A stretch of 64,000 nt of DNA. It comes from Casuarina equisetifolia (Eukaryota > Streptophyta > Magnoliopsida > Fagales > Casuarinaceae). This document shows, piece by piece, positions 25,223 to 34,526 of this stretch (positions are counted from its first letter, which is position 1; the number at the start of each line of letters is the position of its first letter). The notes under the pieces were generated by a model. It was not told where the DNA came from. It worked only from the letters and a program-made list of their open reading frames with translations, and did not search any database. The translations under genes were made by a program, and so were the position numbers. Location: positions 16,885,543-16,949,542 of the forward strand of contig CM052355.1 of NCBI GenBank assembly GCA_028551475.1, given 5' to 3'.

Positions 25223-27553
25223 TTCTTTTGGCCCTTCTCCATGAGACAGAAGTTTTCTTGACTGGGAACCATGACTTCCTTCAGAGGAGAAACTTTTAGT
25301 GTCTGAATAATGTGTCTGGGTGGGGAAACCCGCACCCTGGCCATGAGATTCTTTATTGTGACCTTCAGAGGAATGACTACATGAGCTTCTTGAAGAACTA
25401 TGGGGAAAACCGTCATGAACAATGTTGTCAGCTTGATAATGATAGTGGTGGTGATTGGGATGGGAATTTGTATTGTGTTGCTCATGATGGTCATTATGGT
25501 CACAGCATGACTTTTCATGTCTTTCATGGGAATCAGAGACAGACTTTTGATGTTTTCCATAGTCTCCATGATCATGTCCAACATGGTTATGAGAATGCTG
25601 GTCATGATTTGGGGAGTGGGAGTGCGAGTGAGAGTGAGAATTAGCATGAGAATGCAAGTGCCCCTCATGTTCATGTCCATGTCCATGTCCATGATGATCA
25701 TGAGAATGTTGGTCATGATGGTGGGAGTGGGAATGAGTATTAGAATGCAAGTGCCCCTCATGTTCATGTCCGTGATGGTCATGAGAATGTTGGTCATGAT
25801 GGTGGGAGTGGGGATGAGAATGTGAGCATCCACCATGGGCATGATGATGCTCCTCATGAAAGAAAACCAAACCAACCATATTCACCAGAAGCCCTCCAAT
25901 TGAAACAGTCAAAAGACTGTTCGTTGATATCTCCTGAGGGTCCAAAATCCTCTCAAATGACTCCAGAACTATAAGTGCTCCAACCAGAACTAGGAAAACA
26001 GCATTGACATAACCCGAAAGAACCTCAAATCTCCCACGACCATAATTAAACTGATTGTTTGCAGGCAATCGTGAAATATATGAAGCATATAGCCCAATTG
26101 CCAGAGCAGCACAATCAAACAGCATGTGACACGCATCGGATATCAACCCAAGACTATTGCTCATGAACCCAGCAGCAAACTCAACAACCATGTAACCGGT
26201 GTTAATCAAAAGAAAAAGTGCAATTTTACGGGATTTCCTCTCACTCCAAATATGCCGGATAGCTTTCACAATTGAAGCAGTAAATGACTCAGGAGACTCC
26301 ACCCCCAATTCAGGATAATTCAAATCGACAGGAATCAACTCCCTAACAGCCACATAAAGCAATAAACCACATATCAACAATCCCCAAAGCGAGAGCTCAG
26401 GAAAATAGAACAGCTCTAAAATTAGAGTGCAAACAAATGTAACAAAAAACTCCCTCCGAAAATCTTTAGAACTCACGAGCTTCTCATCACTGTAGTTCTC
26501 ACTCAAAAGCACACCAAAAATAACAGTGTTTGCCAAGGGCCAAATCAAATTCCCAATGGAAACCCTATCTCCCTCACCTTTAAACATGAGCATACTAATA
26601 ACAGCTGGTACAAAAAGAACAATAGTCGTGAAAAACAGCGAAATCAGCCTAACCCGCTTTCGACCAAGCTGCCTAATTGTCCCCCAATTCACTGAAACGC
26701 GCTCGTAGCAGCCTAGAAACCCAGACAGAAACGGAAGTAACATTGGCCAAACCCTCACACAGTTCTCTCCCGGGAAAAACGAAAGACCCCATTTCTCAAC
26801 CCCAGAAGCAGATAATGGAAAACATCCAATCCGATCCCAGCTAACAGACAACAACAACAATCCAGAAAACAAAGCGAAAAACCCACGAACCTTAGACGAC
26901 CGGAAGTGAATCCGATCACCCAAATTCCGATCCCTCCGCTCTGCAATGAAACGGGCAGTGACATTGCCGCACATTTCTGCGAGAATCATCGCCGCGGCGC
27001 CGCAGTAGCGGAGCGCTTGGAATCGAAGAAGAAAAACCACGGCTAACAGCACAGACTTGGCGGCCAAAGCTCTCCGCTGAGAGTGTGTGATCGAGGATAG
27101 TGAGAAAAGAGATTGGCTTTGGGACTTTGAATGAAATGGGTTTTTGAAAGAGGAGGAATTGGAGCCGAAGAAGGAGAAAGAGAGGGTGAGGAGGAAGGAG
27201 AGGAGGGAGACGAGGAAAGAGAAGGGGAAGAGGGAGAAGGAAGGGGAGGAACGAAGGAAGGGAAGGAGGGAGTAGAGGGAGCGAAGAGAGAGGAGGAGAA
27301 GGAAGAGGAAGGAAAGGGAGGACTCAGAGGAAGCGGAAGATCTGTAATTGAAGGAAGAGAGGGAGGAAAGTCGATGTTTCGATGGAGTCGCAGTTGGCGT
27401 TGCGTATGGGTACAAAGGATAAGGTCTGGTAAGGGAGGTCGGCGTGGTGGGACTGGCGGGTGTGGTGGCACGAGGTGGAAGTGACAGGCGGTGAGGACGA
27501 TGGAGGTGGAGTTGGTGGTGGTGGTGGTGGTGGTGGTGGTGGTGATCCGCCAT
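24746..27553 (-). CDS. MTP12: MTP12-type cation diffusion facilitator (zinc, Golgi)
   Basis: A single uninterrupted ORF of 935 residues. CDF transporters exchange Zn2+ for H+. The plant MTP12 group pairs with MTP5 to load zinc into the Golgi, like animal ZnT5/ZnT6. The long multi-span N-terminal half (residues about 75-410) precedes the six-helix CDF core, as in ZnT5. Both zinc-site HxxxD motifs are present: H476/D480 (DACHMLFD) and H800/D804 (HVLADTMG). Between them, residues about 565-790 form an extremely His-rich cytosolic loop with internal repeats and a run of 12 His. The protein also begins with Met-Ala-Asp and ten His. It is longer than the Arabidopsis protein (about 800 residues), mainly because of the loop. 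The C-terminal domain (ILLQRVP, NLHIWSF) is typical. The gene lies tandem to the GMPPA-like gene, both on the minus strand. Confidence 0.94.
25187..25224. repeat. (ATG/CAT)n trinucleotide run encoding polyhistidine
   Basis: Consecutive atg/gat triplets on the plus strand are read as CAT codons in the minus-strand MTP12-like gene and give 12 successive His at the end of its loop. Being a pure triplet repeat, it is a likely site of length variation. Confidence 0.9.
25640..25830 (-). repeat. In-gene tandem repeat in the His-rich loop
   Basis: A segment encoding HHHDQHSHDHHGHEHEGHLH occurs twice, separated by about 80 bp, with a third diverged copy (NHDQHSHNHVGHDHG) following. The DNA copies are very similar, which indicates loop growth by in-frame tandem duplication. 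Confidence 0.85.
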
Positions 27554-27652
27554 GGTGGAGCTTCCGTTTTGGAGCGGAATGGAGCGGAATGGAGCTGTAT
27601 TTTATAATTTGGGTCTCCGAAGCCTGCGCGAGAAAGGCACACAGAGAGATCT

Positions 27653-27719
27653 GAAAACAAAAACAAAAAACAAAAAGAAAAAACGAAAAAAGTTAAAAAA
27701 GAAAAAAAGAAAAAAAAGA
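27653..27719. repeat. Purine-rich/polypyrimidine tract upstream of the MTP12-like gene
   Basis: The plus strand is nearly all A with interspersed G and C; in the sense of the minus-strand gene it is a T/C-rich tract 100-165 bases before the start codon. Such tracts are common in plant promoters and 5' leaders. No specific function can be assigned. Confidence 0.6.
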
Positions 27720-29531
27720 CCGGTTATATTGAGGTCTTTCGGAGTGACGGGGCAGTTGGGCTGCCGTTCAAGGGGTGGAACCCAGTGCCCTAATGGGATG
27801 ATTATAACCGTTGGATATTTTGTCACCCATGACATTTGCCGGCTATGCTTTCTACACTCCATTTGCCTTGTTAAGTGGGTTTTTGACTAGTCTGCCTTTC
27901 TGAGAGCTACCAATTTCTGAACCAATTTGGGTTTTCATTTTTGGATCACTTCTTCTTCGTCTCAGAGTCTTGTCAAAACCACGAGGTCGGAGCCGAGTCA
28001 TGGGCTTTACATTTGGGAGGGCGGAAAGTCATCCGAGTCTTCTCGTCTTCAACTTGGGTTCCAAGAGAACATATCGAACTTCGACAGATTTTATCACCTA
28101 CAGCAATTCTTGTTCTGTTTTACATGCTACTTGTTGGAAGCAATTTATTTAGTGGAAAGTTAGTAGGGCTTGGAGAAAAAAAAAAAACTATTTATTTAAA
28201 ATCAAACTTGAATTGCGGCAGTGATCCTGTTCATCCATCCAATCTTTTTGAGTGATTGAGTTAGGCGAATTGCATGTGCGTGCCAAGTGACCATCGAGTC
28301 TAAAGATGTTGTCAGAAGGTTCGAACTTTATTTGAAGTAAGCAGGTTATATTTTAATCCCACAACATATTGTATATTTGACAATTAAGAGTATTAGAATT
28401 ATTTATATCACTGCAGCACTCAACTTTTCCTTTTGGAATTGTCTCCAAATGACACTTTTTATCTCCAAGCTTTATATCACGGAGGGAAAACATCTCCTGT
28501 TTCCTGTCATGTGCCTTGAATAGCATCTGTCAAGATACCACATTATTTTTATAAAGCCTACAAAACCCGTGGTCCTCTTCTTCACCAACCTCAGCACAAT
28601 CGCCGGCCAATCCCACCTACCGGATAGACTCCTTCGTCAACAATCAAACTCACTAGGGAAACTTTTGTTTTCCTTGTCTTTTTTTTTTAGTAGATTGTTT
28701 CCATCATATAGAAGTTAATGTTTGCCAATAAATTCGACCAAAGTGTGCAGTTTCTACATCGATTTTCATCAAACAGTTTTTTTTTTTTTTATACAGTTTC
28801 TATGGTGTGATAGGGTTATTGTTTGGAGAAGAAATCGTTTTTGATTTCTTCATGTTTCTGGGGAATTTTCATTCTGTCTCTTAATATCTAATTTTTCTTG
28901 CATCCTTGATTGTTAGTAGCACATTCATTTTTGGGAATCCAAACCCTCTTTAATTTTCAAGGTCTTAACTTTATGGGACAGGTTTGAAGAGGGTGACCGT
29001 AACATTTACAAAACTTACAACATGATTCATATTTTGTGAATGATTTACTTTTCATTTCAAGTTAAAGTTAAAAATTACTTTCATTCGTGAAGATTTTAAC
29101 AAGTAAAATTGAATTTTCCAATTTAATCTACAACCTTTTATTTTTTGTTTTAGATCTTTCATGCAACATGCCAAATGTTTCAAAGGGAGAGAGGAAACAC
29201 TCATTACTTTTAAGTGTGGAACAATTACAATTCTCAATATGCCCTTTCTCCATGTGGGAGAAATTCATGCTAAGTTAGTAGAAAGGAATCACTCATTGAT
29301 AAGGTAAGAAATTAAACATCCAAATCTTACTTGGTTCAATTTTAATTTCTAACACATCCCCTTTCCATGCAAGAGAAATCCATCAATTCTACCAGTATTC
29401 TTGGATTAGAGAAATCCATCTAATCATGTTTTCCAAGTTTGCCTTCTCCATCTATCAAGAAATTTTAATTTCTCTTTTATTTATTTAGGACATTTATAGC
29501 CCTTTTGTATTCTCTTTCGTTCCCAACACCT
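27720..29531. other. Intergenic DNA, no gene recognised
   Basis: AT-rich with only short, motif-free ORFs. The left end is the distal promoter side of the MTP12-like gene. The right end, 29440-29527, resembles an inverted scrap of the LTR that starts at 29532. Confidence 0.5.
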
Positions 29532-30886
29532 TGTTGAAAAACATGATTAGATGGTGGGAACGAAAGAGAATACAAAGAAATAAAAGAGGAATTACCATTG
29601 TTATAAGGCCAACCGCCCTATTGCAATATCACATAAAAGGAAAACATATTCTTGAGATAATTTCATTCTTTGTTACAAAACACAACCATATTTTCCTTTT
29701 ATACACAATTCCTAACCAATACAATAAATGATAATAAATGACGTTAAATGTGCAGATTGGTAGAAAATCTTGGAATTTGTATTGGTGTCTTTTGCATGCA
29801 TGTAATTTTCTTATTTCTTCATATCTAATATCCCTTGCAAACTTATATGTGGTAACACATTAGTTTGAGAGAAAATTAGACATAGCACGAAATGGAAAGG
29901 TTGAGCAAGCATCAATAGAAGAAAATTATAAAGTCTTCCATGAAATACCCAATAGTGAAGAAAACTGTACATTATACTATTTCTAAGGAGAAGCTAAAAA
30001 AAAGATATCATCAATATTTAAAAAGAACACAACATCAACATCCTACTTGAAATGAGAAGACAATTGTAGGGAATATATTTAAGAAAAAAATATGAGAGAA
30101 TCAACCCCAAAATTTCTCAAATGGGGAGAATAAAGGATTCAAAAAAGGCCTTGATAGGTAGAAACAACCAAAGAAAGGAAAGAAAAAAAAAAGTAGAGAT
30201 ATATGAATAAAAATGGAAGGAAAAGTAAATAATAATGAAAGTAAAGAGGCCAAAATAAGCATTGGCAGATCAAAGAACAAAAAACAGTAAAATTAAAAGG
30301 TATTGCATTCATAGGAAGGAAAGATAAAATCTCAAAATAAGGTGAGAAAAGATAAGAGAAGGAAATAAAATTAAGTTTAGCAACTGACTAAAGAGATTAA
30401 GAAGAGCCGTCATAAAATGCTATTGGAATACTATAAAAACATAAACATGAAGAGAAAAGATAGCAAGATGCAAATTTTTTTTTTTTATTATTATTGCATG
30501 GTTGGCTTAACAAGGGTGAAAAGGTCTAGAAACAAGACTTTCTTCAGAAGGCTCTCGATACCATGTTGAAAAACATTATTAGATGGTGGGAATGAAAGAG
30601 AATACAAAGAAATAAAAGAGGAATTAACATTATCATAAGGCTAACTAGCCTATTACAATATCACATAAGAGGAAAACATATTATTGAGATAATTTCATTT
30701 ATTGTTACAAAACACAACCATACTCTCATTTTATATACAATTCATAACCAATACAATATGATAATAAATGATGGTAAATGTGTTGATTGGTTGAAAATCT
30801 TGGAATATGTGTTAGTGGTGAAAAATCTTGGGCGGTAATTTATTGTCATTTACATGCATATAATTTCTTTATTTCTTCATATCTAA
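29532..30886 (-). mobile_element. Short decayed non-autonomous LTR element
   Basis: Two direct repeats, 29532-~29829 and 30564-~30886, both begin TGTTGAAAAACAT and share long identical blocks (for example gagaatacaaagaaataaaa). Immediately left of the right copy, minus-sense TGGTATCGAGAGC (30551-30563) is a tRNA-Met type primer-binding site. The right copy is therefore the 5' LTR and the element lies on the minus strand. The 720-bp interior is A-rich and non-coding. I cannot define a target-site duplication or the exact right end. The right LTR carries an extra segment of about 30 bp. Confidence 0.7.
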
Positions 30887-31569
30887 TCATATCTACTAAA
30901 CCTAAGCCAATCTATTAAAACTTCAACAATTGTATTTTATATCTTATTATCTTTTCTTTTTATTGGTCTTTGACTTAGTCTTCTTGACCTTTGACTTTTA
31001 ATTTGGTGTTCATCACAATGCTCTATCTTCAATAGAAATCTCATCTCATCCTCAAAGTTTGAGTCAAAAGAGATCCAAACCATGAAAACATCTTAATAAG
31101 TAATAAGTTAATATTAAATTAAGACTAATAAGATATCTATACAAAAAAGGCCTAGAAACAAAAAAGCTTAATTTCTTCTTGTGAAATTGGTGACTGGAAA
31201 GCTTTTCCAGTGGCTAGCCAAGGTGGGGGAACATCGAATGGGCTTCAAAATGTTAGCTAGAGCCTGTGAGGACACAACCGAGGTTTACCCACCCGGATTT
31301 GGACTTCCCTAGGCCAATCTAGTGCAAGGTGATCCAAGCCTCGTTGGTGGAGTTCGCAAAGGTGGTGACAAACTGAATGGCCTTTCCAACGAGAAGATCA
31401 GCTTTGTTTGCTCTCATCTGTGGGTGGGATGGCATGACTTGTAGATGGACCGCTTTGATCAAGGGAAGAACGACAAAATAGATAGTTTTTTTTTTCTTTT
31501 TTTTGCACCTCTACTTTATGATTCGTGCGCCTTTGGGTGGCGAATGTGGAGCGCTCATCTTCCTTTTTT
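30887..31569. other. Unassigned spacer between two LTR elements
   Basis: The first part is AT-rich. From about 31190 base composition becomes more balanced, as in old repeat or gene-derived DNA, but no frame gives a recognisable protein. Confidence 0.4.
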
Positions 31570-31574
31570 GCTGG

Positions 31575-32096
31575 TGTTGGGAGAATTCAACAAAGTCGCA
31601 TCATCCACATAGAGATTGAACACACAAATATAAAAACGCACACACCTAAACACAACAGATTTAAGAGGTTCGGAACATCATAATGTCCTACGTCCCCTGT
31701 AGTCTCTTCTCATTAGATTTTCTCATACATTCCCTCTTCTCAAATAGGTATCTCATGGATTCTCTCATCAACTAGAATCCATGAGAAGGGCCTTCTTCAA
31801 CAATTAGCCCCCCATGGGGACTCTCTCAATTTGTCCACTAGGTTTCTCTATACTTCTTCTATTTATAGAGAAATCCTGAAGGAATTCTAGTTGAATACTA
31901 CTAGGAAAACCTACTTCCACATAAGGATAAGAATCCTACTCCAACACTACTAGGAATAAGGATAAGAATCCTAATCCAACACTACTAGGAAATCCACTAC
32001 ATCTAGAAGATATTTCCTAGTTCCATAATTACATAAAGACCCCTGATTGTAATGACAACCATACCCTTTAACTTAATTGTTCCACCAATCCTAACA
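31575..32096 (-). repeat. 3' LTR of the young element
   Basis: It runs from TGTTGGGA to CCTAACA and contains a TATA-like tatttatag word near 31858. It has an internal direct duplication of about 35 bp (units beginning aaggataagaatcct) near 31922-31990. Confidence 0.9.
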
Positions 32097-32154
32097 ATCT
32101 CCCCCTTGGAACAATTTAGTGCAACATCCCTGCACCATAGGAAAGTATAGAAAA

Positions 32155-32372
32155 TCTCTTCAAATTATTAACTACACAACCACAATCTTTGGAAAGAGAA
32201 AGATTGGAGAAACTCTCTTCAACTTCTACAGCTATAGTCTTTGGACAGAGAAAGACTAAGTAAACTCTCTTCAACCACAATCTTTTGAAAGAGAAGATTG
32301 CAAAAAAACTCTCTTCAACTTCTACAACCACAATCTTTTTTATAGAGAAAGATTAAACAAAACTTTCTTCAA
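32155..32372. repeat. Tandem 44-59 bp hairpin-forming units in the element interior
   Basis: Four diverged units begin tctcttcaa at about 32155, 32214, 32266 and 32310. Each contains a short inverted repeat of the form aatcttt...aaagatt. They lie just inside the 3' LTR next to the polypurine tract. Confidence 0.8.
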
Positions 32373-33190
32373 AACAAGCCCACATCAACTGTGCCATCTT
32401 GCCTTTTCTTTAAACCATGCCTTTCTTAGGTCATACCTCCTTAGGTACTTCCACTACAGCCTCTTCTAGGTTGCACCTCTCCTAGGCCATGTTTCTTTCC
32501 AGGCATTCGCACATCATCATGGGCTTCTTCCATCTAAATGTGTCCTCCACCATGAGGCCCTCAATAAAAATAAAAATCATAGGACTTCCACAACAATTGA
32601 GATCACTCTTCAAAATCCCCAACGAAGAGTCCACCTCCTATCCAGAATTGTTGGTGCTTCCCCGGAATCAACCGTTGGAGTCTCAATACACCTCATCTGA
32701 ATATCGACAGACTTGAAAAATCCTAAATTTTTACTTCATCAATCACATCAACATAGGAGCATCACGTCAACATAGGAGCATAACATGCTCCCCCTCAATC
32801 AACAATTCATCAACAACTTCAACAAAGTGCTCCCCCTCAAACATCAATATCTCCATCATTCTCTGTCATCTAATGCCACAACTTGAGCCAAATGCTCAGA
32901 TATAGACAGAGAGACATAGATCTGCACTTTGCAAACCTCAATCCACAACTCCAACAATGTATTCCAGTTGATCTACATCAATATCATCCAAAAAATCAAA
33001 CTGGATTTAGGGAAAGAGAAAATCTCACCTTAAAACACATCAATCTGCTTCTTCAATTGCGTTCACCATGTTCGATCTATCATCTTTGGTCCCGATCTTC
33101 CACGGTCCACGCTCACCGTATCACTTGTTAGAAACCAAACTTGTCTCCCATACCACTTGTTGGGATCCAAAACATGGCTTTGATACCACT

Positions 33191-33712
33191 TGTTGGGATT
33201 ATTCAACAAAGTCGCATCATCCACATAGAGATTGAACACACAAATATAAGAACGCACACACCCAAACACAACAAATTTAAGAGGTTCGGAACATCATAAT
33301 GTCCTACGTCCCCTGTAGTCTCTTCTCATTAGATTTTCTCATACATTCCCTCTTCTCAAATAGGTATCTCATGGATTCTCTCATCAACTAGAATCCATGA
33401 AAGGGGCCTTCTTCAACAATTAGCCCCCCATGGGGACTCTCTCAATTTGCCCACTAGGTTTCTCTATACTTCTCCTATTTATAGAGAAATCCTGAAGGAA
33501 TTCTAGTTGAATACTACTAGGAAAACCTACTTCCACATAAGGATAAGAATCCTACTCCAACACTACTAGGAATAAGGATAAGAATCCTAATCCAACACTA
33601 CTAGAAAATCCACTACATCTAGAAGATATTTCCTAGTTCCACAATTACATAAAGACCCCTGATTGTAATGACAACCATACCCTTTAACTTAATTGTTCCA
33701 CCAATCCTAACA
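33191..33712 (-). repeat. 5' LTR of the young element
   Basis: It is equal in length to its partner at 31575, with 11 differences by eye, mostly transitions. The primer-binding site lies directly to its left. A second, partial copy of the flanking ccacttgttgggatcc sequence is found about 30-40 bp further left, around 33155-33172. Confidence 0.9.
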
Positions 33713-33717
33713 GTTGG

Positions 33718-34166
33718 TTGGGTTTCAGTTGGGCCGAAGGCAGCGGTGGAAAGACATTCAACCTCCTCGTCAATTTTTTTTGTTTGGCACACTCGCTTCC
33801 TTGTGTAAAGCCTCGCATATTTCTCTCCGTTTCGCTATGTAGTAGTTGTGTATGGCCTCCAAAAAGTCTTGTATTTTTTCCAAACCATCGTGTAACTCCA
33901 TTTGGTCATGGCTTTAGTTAGCTATTTCTTTCTCTTGCAAGCCCTTGCTACAAGATCACTGACTCTAATACTATTTTGTCATAAAGTTGATTTCCTTGAA
34001 GAAAACTAAATGTTATAGGTAGTTTTGGATTTCAAATGGGTGAGTCTTACACATTATTTGACTAATATTTATAGTGATCAAGTTTTTTTTGAAATTAACA
34101 AGCTACCCATTAAGATAAAATATGGTGCACTCAAGCGCTTGACAATAATTCAACTACTTTTCAATT
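33718..34166. other. Unassigned spacer
   Basis: No recognisable gene or repeat. The sequence next to 33718 may continue the sequence left of 31570, interrupted by the young element. Confidence 0.4.
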
Positions 34167-34526
34167 AATTTTGTTGGAGGATTAAAATATCTAGTCCTAC
34201 ATTGGGTAAGGCGACAAGAGAGTCTGGCCTTATAAACTTCCGCTAGTAACCCACTATAGCACAATTCTGTGTTTTAGTTGGGCCCTTCAATTTCTAATAT
34301 GGTATCAAAGCCGGCCATGTGTCCTGCCTACCTTGGTGTGGTCCCTCTAGACTGGTCCCACCTCTCACTGCGCCTAACGTGAGACTGCGGGGAGTGTTGG
34401 AGGATTAAATATCTAGTCCCACATTGGATAAGGCGACAGAAGAGCCTGACCTTATAAACTTCCGCTAACAACCCACTATTGCACAGTTCTATGTTTTAGA
34501 TAAGCCCTTCAGTTTCTAATAAATTT
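34167..34526 (+). mobile_element. Complete TRIM element (350 bp)
   Basis: A terminal-repeat retrotransposon in miniature. Direct repeats of 128 bp (34172-34299) and 127 bp (34395-34521) both start TGTTGGAGGATTAAA and end TTTCTAATA. The perfect target duplication AATTT lies at 34167-34171 and 34522-34526. The primer-binding site TGGTATCAAAGCC (34300-34312) directly follows the left repeat, and a purine run ending gcggggag directly precedes the right one. The interior is only about 95 bp. Orientation is plus. The repeats end in TA instead of the usual CA. Confidence 0.92.

Larger units (their letters stand above)
31570..33717 (-). mobile_element. Young non-autonomous LTR retrotransposon with 522-bp LTRs
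   Basis: Two equal-length 522-bp LTRs (31575-32096 and 33191-33712) begin TGTTGGGA and end TCCTAACA. By hand count they differ at 11 sites (about 2%). The flanking 5-mers are GCTGG and GTTGG, a target duplication with one change. Left of the right LTR, minus-sense TGGTATCAAAGCC is the primer-binding site. Right of the left LTR, minus-sense CCAAGGGGGAGAT (32097-32109) is the polypurine tract. The orientation is therefore minus. The 1.09-kb interior encodes no Gag or Pol, so the element must be moved by another's enzymes. The ends and polypurine tract look like Copia. Confidence 0.9.

Noticed and set aside
25102..25875. 257-codon Ile/Met/Thr-rich minus-strand ORF
   Set aside because: It is an out-of-frame reading of the His-codon repeats (CAT read as ATC/TCA) in the MTP12-like gene.
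27131..27484. 117-codon Glu/Gly-rich plus-strand ORF
   Set aside because: It is the antisense shadow of the Ser/Pro/Leu-rich N-terminus of the MTP12-like gene.
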